Shown here one piece after another: positions 17,329-26,264 of a stretch of DNA of 53,133 nucleotides. The first letter of the stretch is position 1. Each line of letters starts with the position of its first letter. Origin of the DNA: Crocinitomicaceae bacterium. Its GTDB lineage: Bacteria > Bacteroidota > Bacteroidia > Flavobacteriales_D > Sanyastnellaceae. The notes under the pieces were generated by a model. That model worked only from the letters and a program-made list of their open reading frames with translations. It was not told the DNA's origin and ran no database searches. The DNA is taken from positions 1 to 53,133 of the forward strand of contig PBIE01000040.1 in assembly GCA_002720375.1 (NCBI GenBank), written 5' to 3'. A program made the translations under genes and the position numbers.

Positions 17329-18827
17329 GTGAAAATAGAGACGGCACTTTCTCGCGCTCTGTGCAGTGGCAAACCCTAAATGTTGGGGTTCAGATTGTCA
17401 TTCAACTGGCTTTTGTTCGCTTTTTGGGGGAAATACTCACACCGTCCGAGTGGGGCTTGGTCGGCGTTGTATTGGGCTTTGCTGGACTCCTAGAAATATT
17501 TGCCCAACTCGGTGTAGGCCCATCGCTGATTCAGCGCAAAGATTTAACGCGAAAACAAGTATCAGCCGCATTCTGGTTCTCCTTGTTTCAGGGGATGGCC
17601 TTCTGTGCTTTGGTCTACTTCACTGCTCCCAGCATCGCAAAGTGGTTTGAGAAGCCCGACATGGAGCCTGTCATGCGGTGGGTTGCCTTCAGCTTCTTGA
17701 TTGCCTCTGTGGCACTGGTCCCCCGGTCGATGCTGATTCGACGCATGGACTTTCGCAGCCTCTTCTGGTCCTCCTTGATTGCCATGGGTTTGGGTACGGG
17801 AGCATTCGGTATCTGGGCCGCCTCTGCTGGCTGGGGGGTTTACGCTTACATCGGCGCCTTGCTCGTTCAAAACGTTCTGCTTGGCATCAACTACTGGGGT
17901 CGCGCAGGATTGCGCGTCTCTCTTTTCCCTCAGTTTCGCGAAGCCCGGTCCCTTTTGCGGTATGGTGCCACGAGCACGGTGTTTAACTTTTTGAATTACT
18001 CCGCTTCCAAACTCGACCTGCTGGTGTTGGACAAATTCCTTCCCATTGCCAAAGACGCGATGGTCGGATTGTATGAACGAAGCGTATATATAATGAACAC
18101 CCCTGTCACAGTTCTGGGCAAACTGTCAGACAGCGTCCTCTTCAGCGGCATGAGCGGGGTTCAAGACGAACAACAGAGGCTTCGCCAGATATTTTATGGC
18201 GGAGTATACGTGGTGACCACGCTGGTGCTACCCGGAATCGTCCTGCTGGAGCTGTTTATGAAGGACGTCGTGCTCATCTTGGTGGGAACGAAACTACTCA
18301 GCGTTGTCCCCTATGCCCGCATTCTCGTTTTGGCCATTCTGTTTCGCAGCTGGATCAAAGTGTGCGACGCCGTGGTGCGCGCAGTCGATGCCATTGCGCC
18401 GGCCTCTGCAATTAAAGCCTGCTTCTGCCTTATGGTCGGATGTTCAGCTTGGTTAGGGGCAACCACAGAACTAAGCGCGCTGTGCATCGGCATGGTGGTG
18501 GCCACAACCATTCAAGCCATCGCCATGCTTATTTTGACGCAGCGGCACGTTCAATTCGAATGGTCCATGCTGCTTCGCCTCGTGCTTCCCGGCCTTCGCG
18601 CGGCATTGGCCGCAATGCTCGGGGCCACACCGGCGATGCTCTTTCACGAACATCTGAACTGGGCTTTGCACTTCCTTTTGGGCCTGACGGGCATCGGCTT
18701 TACGGTCATCGCAGCGTCTTGGCTTCGACCACGGTGGTTTTGCGTGGGCGACTTTAACCTGCTTGCACAAATTGCACAAAGACTGCCTTCCAGCACACTC
18801 AAAACCCGCTGGTCTGACAGGGTATAA
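17325..18827 (+). CDS. Oligosaccharide flippase / polysaccharide biosynthesis protein (Wzx, MOP superfamily)
   Basis: The 500-residue protein is almost entirely hydrophobic, with about 12-14 membrane segments. Its N-terminal pattern ([20 protein letters not shown], then [20 protein letters not shown]) is typical of Wzx-type lipid-linked sugar flippases of the lipopolysaccharide biosynthesis group. The motif [21 protein letters not shown] and [18 protein letters not shown] match the central region. It would move lipid-linked glycans across the inner membrane. Its ATG overlaps the stop of the RNase Y-like gene, so it is probably translated from the zapA transcript. Confidence 0.88.
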   Translation: MSENRDGTFSRSVQWQTLNVGVQIVIQLAFVRFLGEILTPSEWGLVGVVLGFAGLLEIFAQLGVGPSLIQRKDLTRKQVSAAFWFSLFQGMAFCALVYFTAPSIAKWFEKPDMEPVMRWVAFSFLIASVALVPRSMLIRRMDFRSLFWSSLIAMGLGTGAFGIWAASAGWGVYAYIGALLVQNVLLGINYWGRAGLRVSLFPQFREARSLLRYGATSTVFNFLNYSASKLDLLVLDKFLPIAKDAMVGLYERSVYIMNTPVTVLGKLSDSVLFSGMSGVQDEQQRLRQIFYGGVYVVTTLVLPGIVLLELFMKDVVLILVGTKLLSVVPYARILVLAILFRSWIKVCDAVVRAVDAIAPASAIKACFCLMVGCSAWLGATTELSALCIGMVVATTIQAIAMLILTQRHVQFEWSMLLRLVLPGLRAALAAMLGATPAMLFHEHLNWALHFLLGLTGIGFTVIAASWLRPRWFCVGDFNLLAQIAQRLPSSTLKTRWSDRV

Positions 18828-18861
18828 CGCTGAGCCAGTTGCGCATTAATTTCGCGGCCGC

Positions 18862-19542
18862 ATGCCCCGCGTTTCTCTCCATTCGCTGATTCTGAGCCTT
18901 ACTCTTGTCTCGACTATTGCGGGACTTGCTCAAAATTCAAAAGACAGCGTTTGGGTGCGCGGTACTCTCCTTCTGGCAAACGACTCTATTGCCCTAGAAA
19001 TGGACTGGAGACTGGACGGTGAAATCCCAAAACCTGGTGCAGATACCCTGTGGACTCAAGTGCTTCGAAACAGTGAATTGACCGCATGGGCACGCACCGA
19101 TTCGACCCAAGTACAAATGGCCTCTAACTGGCCTAAATGGCGGGACAGCCTCGCATTCACTTTGGTGCTCGACACCGGGGGTTTCAAACTCAGGAGCCCA
19201 GAGGATACACTGACGGCCTTTTGGCAACCACTTCAATCCGGTTGCTTCCCGACCACGTCGACGCGAGACTTGGAAAAAATGCTCGCTTCACTCTCGGACA
19301 CACCGTTTGAGGCCCAACGGTTTGATACGGCCATACTCTGGCTGCGTCGTCATTGTTTGACAATACCCAGCCTGCGCAGACTGGTCAACGGCTTCGATGA
19401 TGAACGGCGGAAGCTCTCCCTGCTTCAGGGTGCCCGCATCACCCACCCAGAAGGCCTGCCATCGCTTCGCTCGCTCTTTTTTACCGCACGATACCAAGAA
19501 GAGTTCCAGCAATGGGTGGGAGCACCCCCTTCGCTTCATTGA
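18862..19542 (+). CDS. Secreted DUF4476 domain-containing protein
   Basis: The 226-residue protein has a signal peptide (LHSLILSLTLVSTIAGLAQ). Residues about 130-222 look like DUF4476: a helical domain with DLEKMLASLSDTPFEAQRFD, LTIPSLRRLVNGFDDERRKL and LPSLRSLFFTARYQEEF. The N-terminal half is a beta-rich region without a recognised family. Function is unknown. It is a separate small unit between the flippase and serC. Confidence 0.65.
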   Translation: MPRVSLHSLILSLTLVSTIAGLAQNSKDSVWVRGTLLLANDSIALEMDWRLDGEIPKPGADTLWTQVLRNSELTAWARTDSTQVQMASNWPKWRDSLAFTLVLDTGGFKLRSPEDTLTAFWQPLQSGCFPTTSTRDLEKMLASLSDTPFEAQRFDTAILWLRRHCLTIPSLRRLVNGFDDERRKLSLLQGARITHPEGLPSLRSLFFTARYQEEFQQWVGAPPSLH

Positions 19543-19637
19543 ACTGCTCATATGGCGTCTTCAATGTGTGGGAAACTCCGCCAAACCTCAATTGAACTGA
19601 AGGGGTTTACCGTTTGTTTTGATGTCAACTTTGCCGC

Positions 19638-20723
19638 ATGATGCCGACTTCCACGTACACCATCCACAACTTTTCTGCCGGCCCTTGCATTCTGCCCCAA
19701 TCTGTCATGCATCAGGCCGCTGATGCCGTTCGCGAATTAGACGCTTCAGGCCTGAGCCTTATTGAAATATCTCATCGAAGCAAGGCTTTTGTTGACATCA
19801 TGGAAGAGGCCCGGAACCTGGTGCGCAGCGAACTCGGCCTACCAGACCATTTCGAAGTGCTTTTTCTTCAAGGCGGAGCCAGTCTGGGCTTCTTGACCGC
19901 GGCAATGAACTTCACGCCCGAGGGCAGCAGCATGGATTATGCTGTGACAGGCACCTGGGCCAAGAAAGCGTTGAAGGAGGCCATGAAGATGGGAAATGCA
20001 CAGGCCATCACCTCGAGTGAAGACACCGGATTCAACTGCATCCCTCCCCTTCCCTCTCAAAGCAATGCTGGGGCCGTGCACATCACGACCAATAACACCA
20101 TCTACGGCACACAATACGCTACAGACCCCAACACGGACAAACCAATGGTGGCCGACATGAGTTCGGATATCTTTTCCAGACCGGTGGACCTGTCCAAGTA
20201 TGCTTGTATTTACGCTGGCGCTCAGAAAAACATGGGGCCAGCTGGGACCGTGCTTTACATCTACGACAAGGACGCCGCCGGCAAGCATGGCCGCGACTTG
20301 CCCAGTTATTTGGACCTTGAGGTCCATGCCGGGAAGGACAGCATGTTCAACACCCCTCCGGTCTTCGCCATATACACCAGTATGCTCACACTCCGCTGGC
20401 TAAAGGCCGAGGGTGGTGTCTTAGAGATGCAGAAACGCAATGCTGCCAAAGCCAGTTGTCTGTATGGTGAAATTAATCGGAACCCACTTTTTAACGGCTT
20501 CGCAAAATCTGATTCCCGTAGCGTAATGAATGTCACGTTTACCGCTGCCGATGATGCGCACACCCAGATGTTCCTCGAGGCCTGTGCCGCAGCAGACATC
20601 AATGGTATCAAGGGTCATAGATCCGTCGGCGGCTTCCGGGCCTCCATGTACAATGCACTGCCGATTTCCAGCGTCGAAGTTCTGGTCGATGTAATGAAGG
20701 AATTCGAACGAACCCACGGCTGA
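19638..20723 (+). CDS. serC: Phosphoserine aminotransferase
   Basis: SerC converts 3-phosphohydroxypyruvate and glutamate to phosphoserine and 2-oxoglutarate using PLP. The 361-residue protein has the family start HNFSAGPCILPQSVMHQAA, the phosphate-binding loop FLQGGASLGFLTAAMN, the PLP-lysine in IYAGAQKNMGPAG, and the C-terminal GHRSVGGFRASMYNALP. There are two adjacent ATGs (19638 and 19641). serA follows after 30 bases, so the two steps of serine synthesis are probably co-transcribed. The serB phosphatase step is not in the window. Confidence 0.95.
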   Translation: MMPTSTYTIHNFSAGPCILPQSVMHQAADAVRELDASGLSLIEISHRSKAFVDIMEEARNLVRSELGLPDHFEVLFLQGGASLGFLTAAMNFTPEGSSMDYAVTGTWAKKALKEAMKMGNAQAITSSEDTGFNCIPPLPSQSNAGAVHITTNNTIYGTQYATDPNTDKPMVADMSSDIFSRPVDLSKYACIYAGAQKNMGPAGTVLYIYDKDAAGKHGRDLPSYLDLEVHAGKDSMFNTPPVFAIYTSMLTLRWLKAEGGVLEMQKRNAAKASCLYGEINRNPLFNGFAKSDSRSVMNVTFTAADDAHTQMFLEACAAADINGIKGHRSVGGFRASMYNALPISSVEVLVDVMKEFERTHG

Positions 20724-20753
20724 CCTCGTCCTACCTTCTCGCCTATCATCCCA

Positions 20754-21719
20754 ATGAAAGTCCTCGCCAACGACGGCATTTCTGCCAAAGCCAAAGCCGC
20801 CTTGGAGGCGGAAGGCATCACAGTCTCCACAGAACACGTCGAGCAATCCAACCTCATCGACACCCTCAATCGAGAAGGCTACGAAGGCATTCTTGTTCGC
20901 AGTGCCACAAAGGTCCGGCAGGACCTTATCGACGCTTGTCCCGACCTCCGTTTCATCGGACGTGGCGGTGTCGGCATGGACAACATCGATGTCGCTTATG
21001 CCCGCGAACAAGGTAAGGTGGTCTTCAATACGCCTGCCGCCAGCTCCCAAAGCGTGGCAGAGTTAGTGATGGCACATCTATTCGCCATGTCCCGGTCCCT
21101 ACACCGAAGCTATCCCGCCATGCCACAGCGTGGTGCCGATGAATTCAAAGTCTTGAAGAAGGCCTATGCCAAAGGCATCGAGCTTCGCGGAAAGACACTC
21201 GGTATTGTCGGTTTTGGCCGCATTGGAACTGCGGTTGCCCAATACGCTCTCGGATGCGGCATGCAAGTCATCGGAGTGGACCGAGAAGGCACCTCACGCA
21301 CGGTGCATGTTCAAGTTCAAATAGGGGTCTCTAAAGTCCAGGACATCGCTGTCGAAATCCCCTTGGTCCCCATGTCCGAGATGCTCGCTCAAGCAGATGC
21401 CGTAACCTTCCATGTGCCCGCACAAGAAGACGGCTCCCCAGTCCTTGATGCGGCGGGTGTAGCCTCCATGAAAGAAGGCGCCATGCTCGTAAATACCGCC
21501 CGTGGTGGCACGGTGGATGAAGCAGCGGTTAGTGCTGCCGTGACCACAGGCCACTTGCGGGCCGCTGCCCTCGACGTTTTTGTGGGTGAGCCCAAGCCTG
21601 ACCCGGCCTTGCTGCAAGTGGACGGTTTAGCCCTTACACCGCACATCGGAGCTGCCACTCTCGAAGCCCAAGACCGCATTGGCGAAGAGCTCGTCGAGCG
21701 CATTCTCGAATTGCGTTAA
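20754..21719 (+). CDS. serA: D-3-phosphoglycerate dehydrogenase (short form)
   Basis: This NAD-dependent 2-hydroxyacid dehydrogenase catalyses the first step of serine synthesis. Visible motifs are LRFIGRGGVGMDNIDV, the NAD-binding GIVGFGRIGTAVAQ, and the catalytic Arg (NTARGGTVDE), Glu (VGEPKPD) and His (LTPHIGAAT). At 321 residues it lacks the C-terminal ACT regulatory domain of longer SerA forms, so serine feedback through ACT is not expected. It sits directly after serC and before a DUF1015 gene, a common Bacteroidota order. Confidence 0.92.
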   Translation: MKVLANDGISAKAKAALEAEGITVSTEHVEQSNLIDTLNREGYEGILVRSATKVRQDLIDACPDLRFIGRGGVGMDNIDVAYAREQGKVVFNTPAASSQSVAELVMAHLFAMSRSLHRSYPAMPQRGADEFKVLKKAYAKGIELRGKTLGIVGFGRIGTAVAQYALGCGMQVIGVDREGTSRTVHVQVQIGVSKVQDIAVEIPLVPMSEMLAQADAVTFHVPAQEDGSPVLDAAGVASMKEGAMLVNTARGGTVDEAAVSAAVTTGHLRAAALDVFVGEPKPDPALLQVDGLALTPHIGAATLEAQDRIGEELVERILELR

Positions 21720-21730
21720 TTCAAATTCCC

Positions 21731-21747
21731 CACCGGTTGCACCGGTG
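21731..21747. repeat. Perfect inverted repeat between serA and the DUF1015 gene
   Basis: CACCGGT (21731-21737) and ACCGGTG (21741-21747) form a perfect 7-bp dyad around a 3-base centre, 11 bases after the serA stop. No T-run follows, so it is not a standard terminator. It may be an operator or an RNA-processing hairpin. Confidence 0.5.
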
Positions 21748-21761
21748 CGGCGCTGAGTTCA

Positions 21762-22946
21762 ATGACCACGAAGCCCGCTATTCTCAAGCCCTTTTGCGGC
21801 GTATTGCCGCCGGCAGACAAGGCCCATTTGGTGGCCACTCGAAGCTATTTGACCTATAGCGACTACGAGTTGAAGGACAAATTGGCTCGAAACCCATTCA
21901 GCTACCTCCACGTCATCCACCCCACAGGGCAACAAATGCCGCATGGGTCAGAAATGAAGCCCATCCGCACCGCTTATGAGTCCTTCTTGGACCGCGGTTG
22001 GTTAAAAGAGGATGAATCGCCCACTTACTATGTCCTTCGACAAGAGAGTAAGCTGGGAAGCATCACTGGACTGGTGGGCCTCGTCCCTACCCAAGCCGTT
22101 CGAGACGAGCGCATCAAGGTGCACGAATTGACACTGAGCCATCGTGAGATGCTGTTTGCCAATTACCTCGCCCAAGTCGGTCTTAACGCGGAGCCAGCGC
22201 TGCTTGGTCACAAACCATCGGACCGCATCGAATCCCTCACAATTGAGGCTGCCACAGGACGTCCAGACATGGACTTTACCACTGCCGACGGAACCCGCCA
22301 TACCCTCTGGCGTGTTGCAAATAAGTCGGTGCAGGCATTGAAGGCGGCCATGGCCGAACTCGAGGAGGTCTACATCGCAGATGGACACCACCGTGTAGCA
22401 TCAAGTCTGCGCATGGCAGATGCCCATCCAACGCACACGGATGCACAGCATTTCATGGCGCTCCTTGTTCCCGGTAATCAATTGGTTTTTAAAGGATACC
22501 ACCGCATTGTGAACCTCAACGGACACGCGCGATCTCCACGGGAAATACGAACAGCCTTGACCAACCTTCCCGAGGTTCAGATAACAAATAGCAACACCGA
22601 AAGTCCTGGACAAATCCAAATGAAAGGGGCACTGAAAGGCACACTGTCGGTGGTCCCCTCCCCTGAAGGCCTAACCTTGCCCGAGTGGCTTCAAGCGCGG
22701 GTGCTGTCCCCGCTTTTTGACATTGGAGAACCGCGAACAGACCAAAGACTGAAGTGCGTGACCGATGAAGAATTGAAGACATGGAAGGCGCGGACCGGTG
22801 ACCTCGCCTTTGTTATGCCTCCCATGGATTTCGATGGACTTCAGGCCGTGGCCGATGCACAGCGTCACATGCCGCCCAAAAGCACATGGATTGCACCTAA
22901 GTTGCGCAGTGGCCTTGTCTTGTTTGATTTTGGTCCTGCCATCTGA
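21762..22946 (+). CDS. DUF1015 domain-containing protein
   Basis: The 394-residue protein belongs to DUF1015: KPFCGVLPPADKAHLVATRS at the N-terminus, NPFSYLHVIHP, and the signature YIADGHHRVASSLRMADAHP. It is a soluble protein with no signal peptide. Homologues are frequently encoded next to serA/serC, which suggests a role linked to serine or phosphoserine metabolism. No reaction can be asserted from the sequence alone. Confidence 0.88.
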   Translation: MTTKPAILKPFCGVLPPADKAHLVATRSYLTYSDYELKDKLARNPFSYLHVIHPTGQQMPHGSEMKPIRTAYESFLDRGWLKEDESPTYYVLRQESKLGSITGLVGLVPTQAVRDERIKVHELTLSHREMLFANYLAQVGLNAEPALLGHKPSDRIESLTIEAATGRPDMDFTTADGTRHTLWRVANKSVQALKAAMAELEEVYIADGHHRVASSLRMADAHPTHTDAQHFMALLVPGNQLVFKGYHRIVNLNGHARSPREIRTALTNLPEVQITNSNTESPGQIQMKGALKGTLSVVPSPEGLTLPEWLQARVLSPLFDIGEPRTDQRLKCVTDEELKTWKARTGDLAFVMPPMDFDGLQAVADAQRHMPPKSTWIAPKLRSGLVLFDFGPAI

Positions 22947-22957
22947 AATTTGCAAGA

Positions 22958-23638
22958 ATGCGAGAAATCAGTGAAGCTTGGCGTTCGGTGCGTGACGCTG
23001 TTCCAGACCACGTCACCGTCGTGGCCGTGAGCAAGACCAAACCGGTCGAAGCTGTTGAGCAAGCCCATACAGCGGGTGCGCGTGTGTTTGGCGAAAACCG
23101 AGTGCAAGAACTCGTAGGTAAGCACGAGGCCCTGACCCACCCCGAGACCGGACGCCCTTCAGAATTTCCGGACTTGCGCTGGCACCAGATCGGAACATTA
23201 CAGCGCAACAAAGTCAAATACATCGCTCCCTTTGTCGACTTGGTGCATGCTGTCGATCAAGTCTCCCTGCTGGACGAAATTGAAAAGCGGGCCACCTCTA
23301 ATGACAGGAAGTTGCGCGTCCTGCTTCAGGTGCACATCGCGGAAGAGCAAAGCAAATTCGGATTTGACACCGAGGACCTTCCCGCCTTATGCGACCGACT
23401 CGATGCTGGAACATGGGAACATGTTGAAGTTGCCGGGCTTATGGGCATGGCCACTTTCACCCCTGATGTTGTGCAAGTGGCCCGGGAATTCGCCGGTCTT
23501 CGCCGACAATTCGAGACACTCGGCGATGCGCGTGGATGGTCCACTTTGTCCATGGGCATGAGTGGCGACTGGCGCATTGCAGTGGAAGAAGGCAGCACCA
23601 TGGTGCGCATAGGTAGCGCCATTTTTGGAAGCCGATGA
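22958..23638 (+). CDS. YggS/PROSC family pyridoxal phosphate-binding protein
   Basis: The 226-residue protein has the alanine-racemase-like N-terminal barrel fold of the YggS family, which binds PLP and maintains PLP homeostasis without a known catalytic reaction. The PLP lysine lies in VTVVAVSKTKPVEAV. Other motifs are ARVFGENRVQELVGKHEAL, LRWHQIGTLQRNKVKY, and the C-terminal LSMGMSGDWRIAVEEGSTMV with RIGSAIFGSR. The gene lies 11 bases after the DUF1015 gene and overlaps the next small gene by ATGA. Confidence 0.93.
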   Translation: MREISEAWRSVRDAVPDHVTVVAVSKTKPVEAVEQAHTAGARVFGENRVQELVGKHEALTHPETGRPSEFPDLRWHQIGTLQRNKVKYIAPFVDLVHAVDQVSLLDEIEKRATSNDRKLRVLLQVHIAEEQSKFGFDTEDLPALCDRLDAGTWEHVEVAGLMGMATFTPDVVQVAREFAGLRRQFETLGDARGWSTLSMGMSGDWRIAVEEGSTMVRIGSAIFGSR

Positions 23639-23907
23639 CACCCGGAGTTCGCCCATATGAGCCGTGGTTTAAGGCGTGGCTCATCCTCGCCCCTTTGGTG
23701 GCCTACGGGAGTCACTTCATCATCTTCAATGCGCGAATGAGGCTGGCCCAACTCGCAAAAGACAGCATGGAGGTAGCAGATCCCTTAGGAACCTGGGGAT
23801 ACGCAGCCGCATGCACAACGGCGTTCACCCTGCTCATGGCCATCATTGCCCGTCTCTGGGTCAAGATCACCCCACATGAAGGTACTCCAGATAAGGACAG
23901 AGACTGA
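23635..23907 (+). CDS. Small membrane protein of unknown function
   Basis: The 90-residue protein has two hydrophobic segments (about residues 14-30, WLILAPLVAYGSHFIIF, and 53-73, YAAACTTAFTLLMAIIARLW). I do not recognise a family. Its ATG overlaps the YggS-family stop (ATGA), which is the main support that it is real. It converges on the flavoenzyme gene. Confidence 0.6.
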   Translation: MTPGVRPYEPWFKAWLILAPLVAYGSHFIIFNARMRLAQLAKDSMEVADPLGTWGYAAACTTAFTLLMAIIARLWVKITPHEGTPDKDRD

Positions 23908-23924
23908 GCGCCCCGGACATCCAC

Positions 23925-25073
23925 TCACACGGCTATTTTGGTGGCCTCGCCTATCAATGTCTCTCGCGTCATCGAAAACCTGTTCAAGTCGACTTCGGGC
24001 TGAATGCCGAGTGCCATCTGGGCAAGGAGGCGACCAATAAGGGGTCCGAACTTAAATCCATGTCCGCTGAATCCAGCCCCAACAATGAGTCCATCGGGCG
24101 TCCTATCAAGAATAAAATCACGATCGGCGGTCCCACTGTAGAAACAGACGTAATCCAACTCGATCTTTGACTCGGCCAGTTCGGGCAGGTGGGTAGACAG
24201 GAATTCCCTCGCTTGGGCCTTGAACTCAGAACTGACCTTGCGCTCGTCTCCATCGGGATGCCCGGCGCGTCCGGGATGATGATTGGCCACCTTAATGCGG
24301 CCATCCTTGACAGTTGGAATTGCATAAAAGCCACTTGCCAAATCGCTAAAAACAGGAAGCCGATTAAGGCGCTCTCCCAACGCTGACGCATCGAAATACA
24401 CGAGCTCCTGTCTGGTCACTTCCATAGGGACATCGATCCATCTTTGAGTCCATGCCCCCGATGTAAGCACAACTTGGTCATACTCTGACCACCCCCCGCC
24501 ACAACGAACTGCATTGCTTTTAACCTCAAAGGCCTCCTTTTTCCACTCGATGCCTTCATTGCTCAACCAACTTGCCAGCCCCGCCAGAATGACTCCCGGA
24601 TCCAGAACACCACCAAGCCGGTCCACAGTGACTTGATCTGCACGGAAACCCGGCCACTCCTCCGCCACGCGACCCTCGCTCAGTCGATCAGCGCGCAACC
24701 CCATGTCGCGCATTGCACGCCAGCTTTCGAGAGCATGGCGGTCACCCTGCTGCTCCACGAGCAGTTTTCCGGTCTCATGCAGCAAAGGCCACCCCATGCG
24801 AATTGACCATTCGGACCACAACCTTCGGGCCCTGACGGCCATTGATATCAAGTGCTGGTCATTGCCATAGTGTACCCTGAAACTGCGCCCCGTGTCCACA
24901 GAAGCACCGGGCCCCGTGCCCATGGCGTTCGGGTCGTACAGCGTCACTTGAACACCGGCCTGAATCAGGCTAGCGGCGGTGAATCCGCCCATAACTCCGC
25001 CGCCGACCACGGCAAATCGAAGGGGCCTTTCGGCCCAGTTGGCCGGTCGAAAATGATGAGGATGACCGGTCAT
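23925..25073 (-). CDS. FAD-dependent oxidoreductase, monomeric sarcosine oxidase/N-methyltryptophan oxidase family
   Basis: The 382-residue flavoenzyme has the Rossmann FAD motif VVGGGVMGGFTAASLIQAG near the N-terminus. Its C-terminus carries CFYSGTADRDFILDR and GAGFSGHGFKFGPLIGRLL, as in monomeric sarcosine oxidase; the Cys of CFYSGTAD is at the covalent FAD attachment position. The family oxidises secondary amines such as N-methyl amino acids, giving imine and hydrogen peroxide. The real substrate is unknown. The ATG overlaps the stop of the ATP-grasp gene (ATGA), so the pair is translationally coupled and may act in one pathway. Confidence 0.88.
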   Translation of the reverse strand: MTGHPHHFRPANWAERPLRFAVVGGGVMGGFTAASLIQAGVQVTLYDPNAMGTGPGASVDTGRSFRVHYGNDQHLISMAVRARRLWSEWSIRMGWPLLHETGKLLVEQQGDRHALESWRAMRDMGLRADRLSEGRVAEEWPGFRADQVTVDRLGGVLDPGVILAGLASWLSNEGIEWKKEAFEVKSNAVRCGGGWSEYDQVVLTSGAWTQRWIDVPMEVTRQELVYFDASALGERLNRLPVFSDLASGFYAIPTVKDGRIKVANHHPGRAGHPDGDERKVSSEFKAQAREFLSTHLPELAESKIELDYVCFYSGTADRDFILDRTPDGLIVGAGFSGHGFKFGPLIGRLLAQMALGIQPEVDLNRFSMTRETLIGEATKIAV

Positions 25074-26065
25074 GAGGACGCGAAATTGTGACGGTGAAAA
25101 GGCACCTTGGCGAGTTCCCCGCCCAGGAATTCAGCGATCGCTCGCATGCCTTGTCTGGCGTTGCCCAGTCGGGCTTCTGCCTCCGCGTTGTAGTTGGTAT
25201 TGATGTTGACATCGTAGAAATGCAACTGCCCCTTTGCATCCGGGGCCGCTTCCATTGCTGCTACCTCCATACCAGAATCAGATAGGAAGGCAAGGCAACG
25301 CTCCACTTCCTCGGTTTCGTGATGCTCCAAGACCTCAAACTTGGCCCTTCCATCAGCTGGACAAAACGCGGTCCCTACCTGACAGGCATCGGATGGACAA
25401 AGGTCAAATCCACCCTCCGTATCAATGCTGACCGTGTAATAGTGACGTCCACCAATGAATTCGAGCCGCAGCACCCGGCCCTCGGCAGGTTTCACATACT
25501 CTTGCAGGACGACGGTGCCGTCCAATGTGTAAGTCCCAAACGTATTGGCGACAGCGTCGACGTCTCGAACATTTCGCACAAGTGTGACTCCTGTGCCCTT
25601 CCCTCCTCGATTGGGCTTGACGATGAAAGGACGGTCCCAACGCGCTGCCGCCTGGCGAAAGGAATTGACACCTGTGGCAGCCACCGTATGCGGCGCTGTC
25701 AGGCCATGGTCGCGAAGCGCTATAACCTGCTCCACCTTGCTCACTTCAAGAGCTGTGGCCCTGCGGTTGTTGATTACCCTACGACCGTGAGACTCCAACC
25801 AAGCCATCACACCTCGGGTCGCTTCCCAAGCAAAACGATGATCCCGTGTATGACTGCTGGCGCTCATGCGGTTGTAGAAAACACCCTTGGGGGGCAGCGC
25901 AGACATATCAAGCTCTGCCCCATCGATGAACCACTCTCGATACGGCAATCCGTTCAGCTCTAGGTGTGCGATGAGCGGCTCGATCCACACGCTGTTTTCG
26001 TGAAGAATGTGAATGACTGGCTTGGCATCTATGGACTCTGTCAGGGTGGAAATGGGAGAAATCAT
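25070..26065 (-). CDS. ATP-grasp ligase (RimK / alpha-L-glutamate ligase-like)
   Basis: The 331-residue protein has ATP-grasp features: an N-terminal preATP-grasp part (IHILHENSVWIEPLIAHLEL), the segment VFYNRMSASSHTRDHRFAWE, the glycine-rich lysine loop FIVKPNRGGKGTGVTLVRNV, LQEYVKPAEGRVLRLEF, and the metal-binding FYDVNINTNYNAEAEARLG. The family joins a carboxylate to an amine through an acyl phosphate; substrates here are unknown. I take the ATG at 26065 as the start. The frame is open to an ATG at 26200, but a strong terminator hairpin lies in between, so the upstream part looks like a leader. Confidence 0.85.
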   Translation of the reverse strand: MISPISTLTESIDAKPVIHILHENSVWIEPLIAHLELNGLPYREWFIDGAELDMSALPPKGVFYNRMSASSHTRDHRFAWEATRGVMAWLESHGRRVINNRRATALEVSKVEQVIALRDHGLTAPHTVAATGVNSFRQAAARWDRPFIVKPNRGGKGTGVTLVRNVRDVDAVANTFGTYTLDGTVVLQEYVKPAEGRVLRLEFIGGRHYYTVSIDTEGGFDLCPSDACQVGTAFCPADGRAKFEVLEHHETEEVERCLAFLSDSGMEVAAMEAAPDAKGQLHFYDVNINTNYNAEAEARLGNARQGMRAIAEFLGGELAKVPFHRHNFASS

Positions 26066-26087
26066 GGTGGTCGGATTAAGGGCAAAC

Positions 26088-26112
26088 AAAAAGCCCGGCT
26101 GGAGGGCCGGGC
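26088..26112 (-). terminator. Intrinsic terminator in the leader of the ATP-grasp operon
   Basis: On the minus strand a 7-bp perfect stem (26112-26106 with 26099-26093), a 6-base loop and a T5 run (26092-26088) form a standard intrinsic terminator, 23 bases before the ATP-grasp ATG. It could end the priA transcript or, more interestingly, attenuate the operon (see the leader entry). Confidence 0.75.
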
Positions 26113-26200
26113 ACAATACAATCAAGGAGGCGTTTTCACATGGAATTAGCGAACATGATGGTGCTGTGCCCGGAGGGCCAGACAACAAGAGCAACACCAT
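26093..26200 (-). promoter_or_regulatory. Putative amino-acid attenuator with leucine-rich leader peptide
   Basis: The leader frame starts at ATG 26200 and reads Met-Val, then four consecutive leucine codons (26194-26183). Just after them, 26178-26175 can pair with 26171-26168. The segment 26173-26165 is perfectly complementary over 9 bases to 26115-26107, and this overlaps the 5' arm of the terminator (26112-26106 with 26099-26093). These are the three mutually exclusive pairings of a classical protector/antiterminator/terminator leader. The leader frame has no stop before the structural gene, which is unusual. The pairing is seen in the sequence; regulation is inference. Confidence 0.5.
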
Positions 26201-26221
26201 GAAAAATTCCGAATCACGACA

Positions 26222-26252
26222 TGAAGATAATACACATGTTACATTAAATCAA
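26222..26252 (-). promoter_or_regulatory. Candidate promoter of the ATP-grasp leader
   Basis: On the minus strand a TTG (26252-26250) is separated by 20 bases from TATCTTCA (26229-26222), which matches four of the six defined bases of the TAnnTTTG box. Transcription would begin about 20 bases upstream of the leader ATG at 26200. Confidence 0.35.
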
Positions 26253-26264
26253 CAATTCGTCTGA

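Noticed and set aside
20421-21050. 209-codon open frame on the minus strand across serC and serA
   Set aside because: It spans two well-supported genes on the other strand and has no recognisable features.
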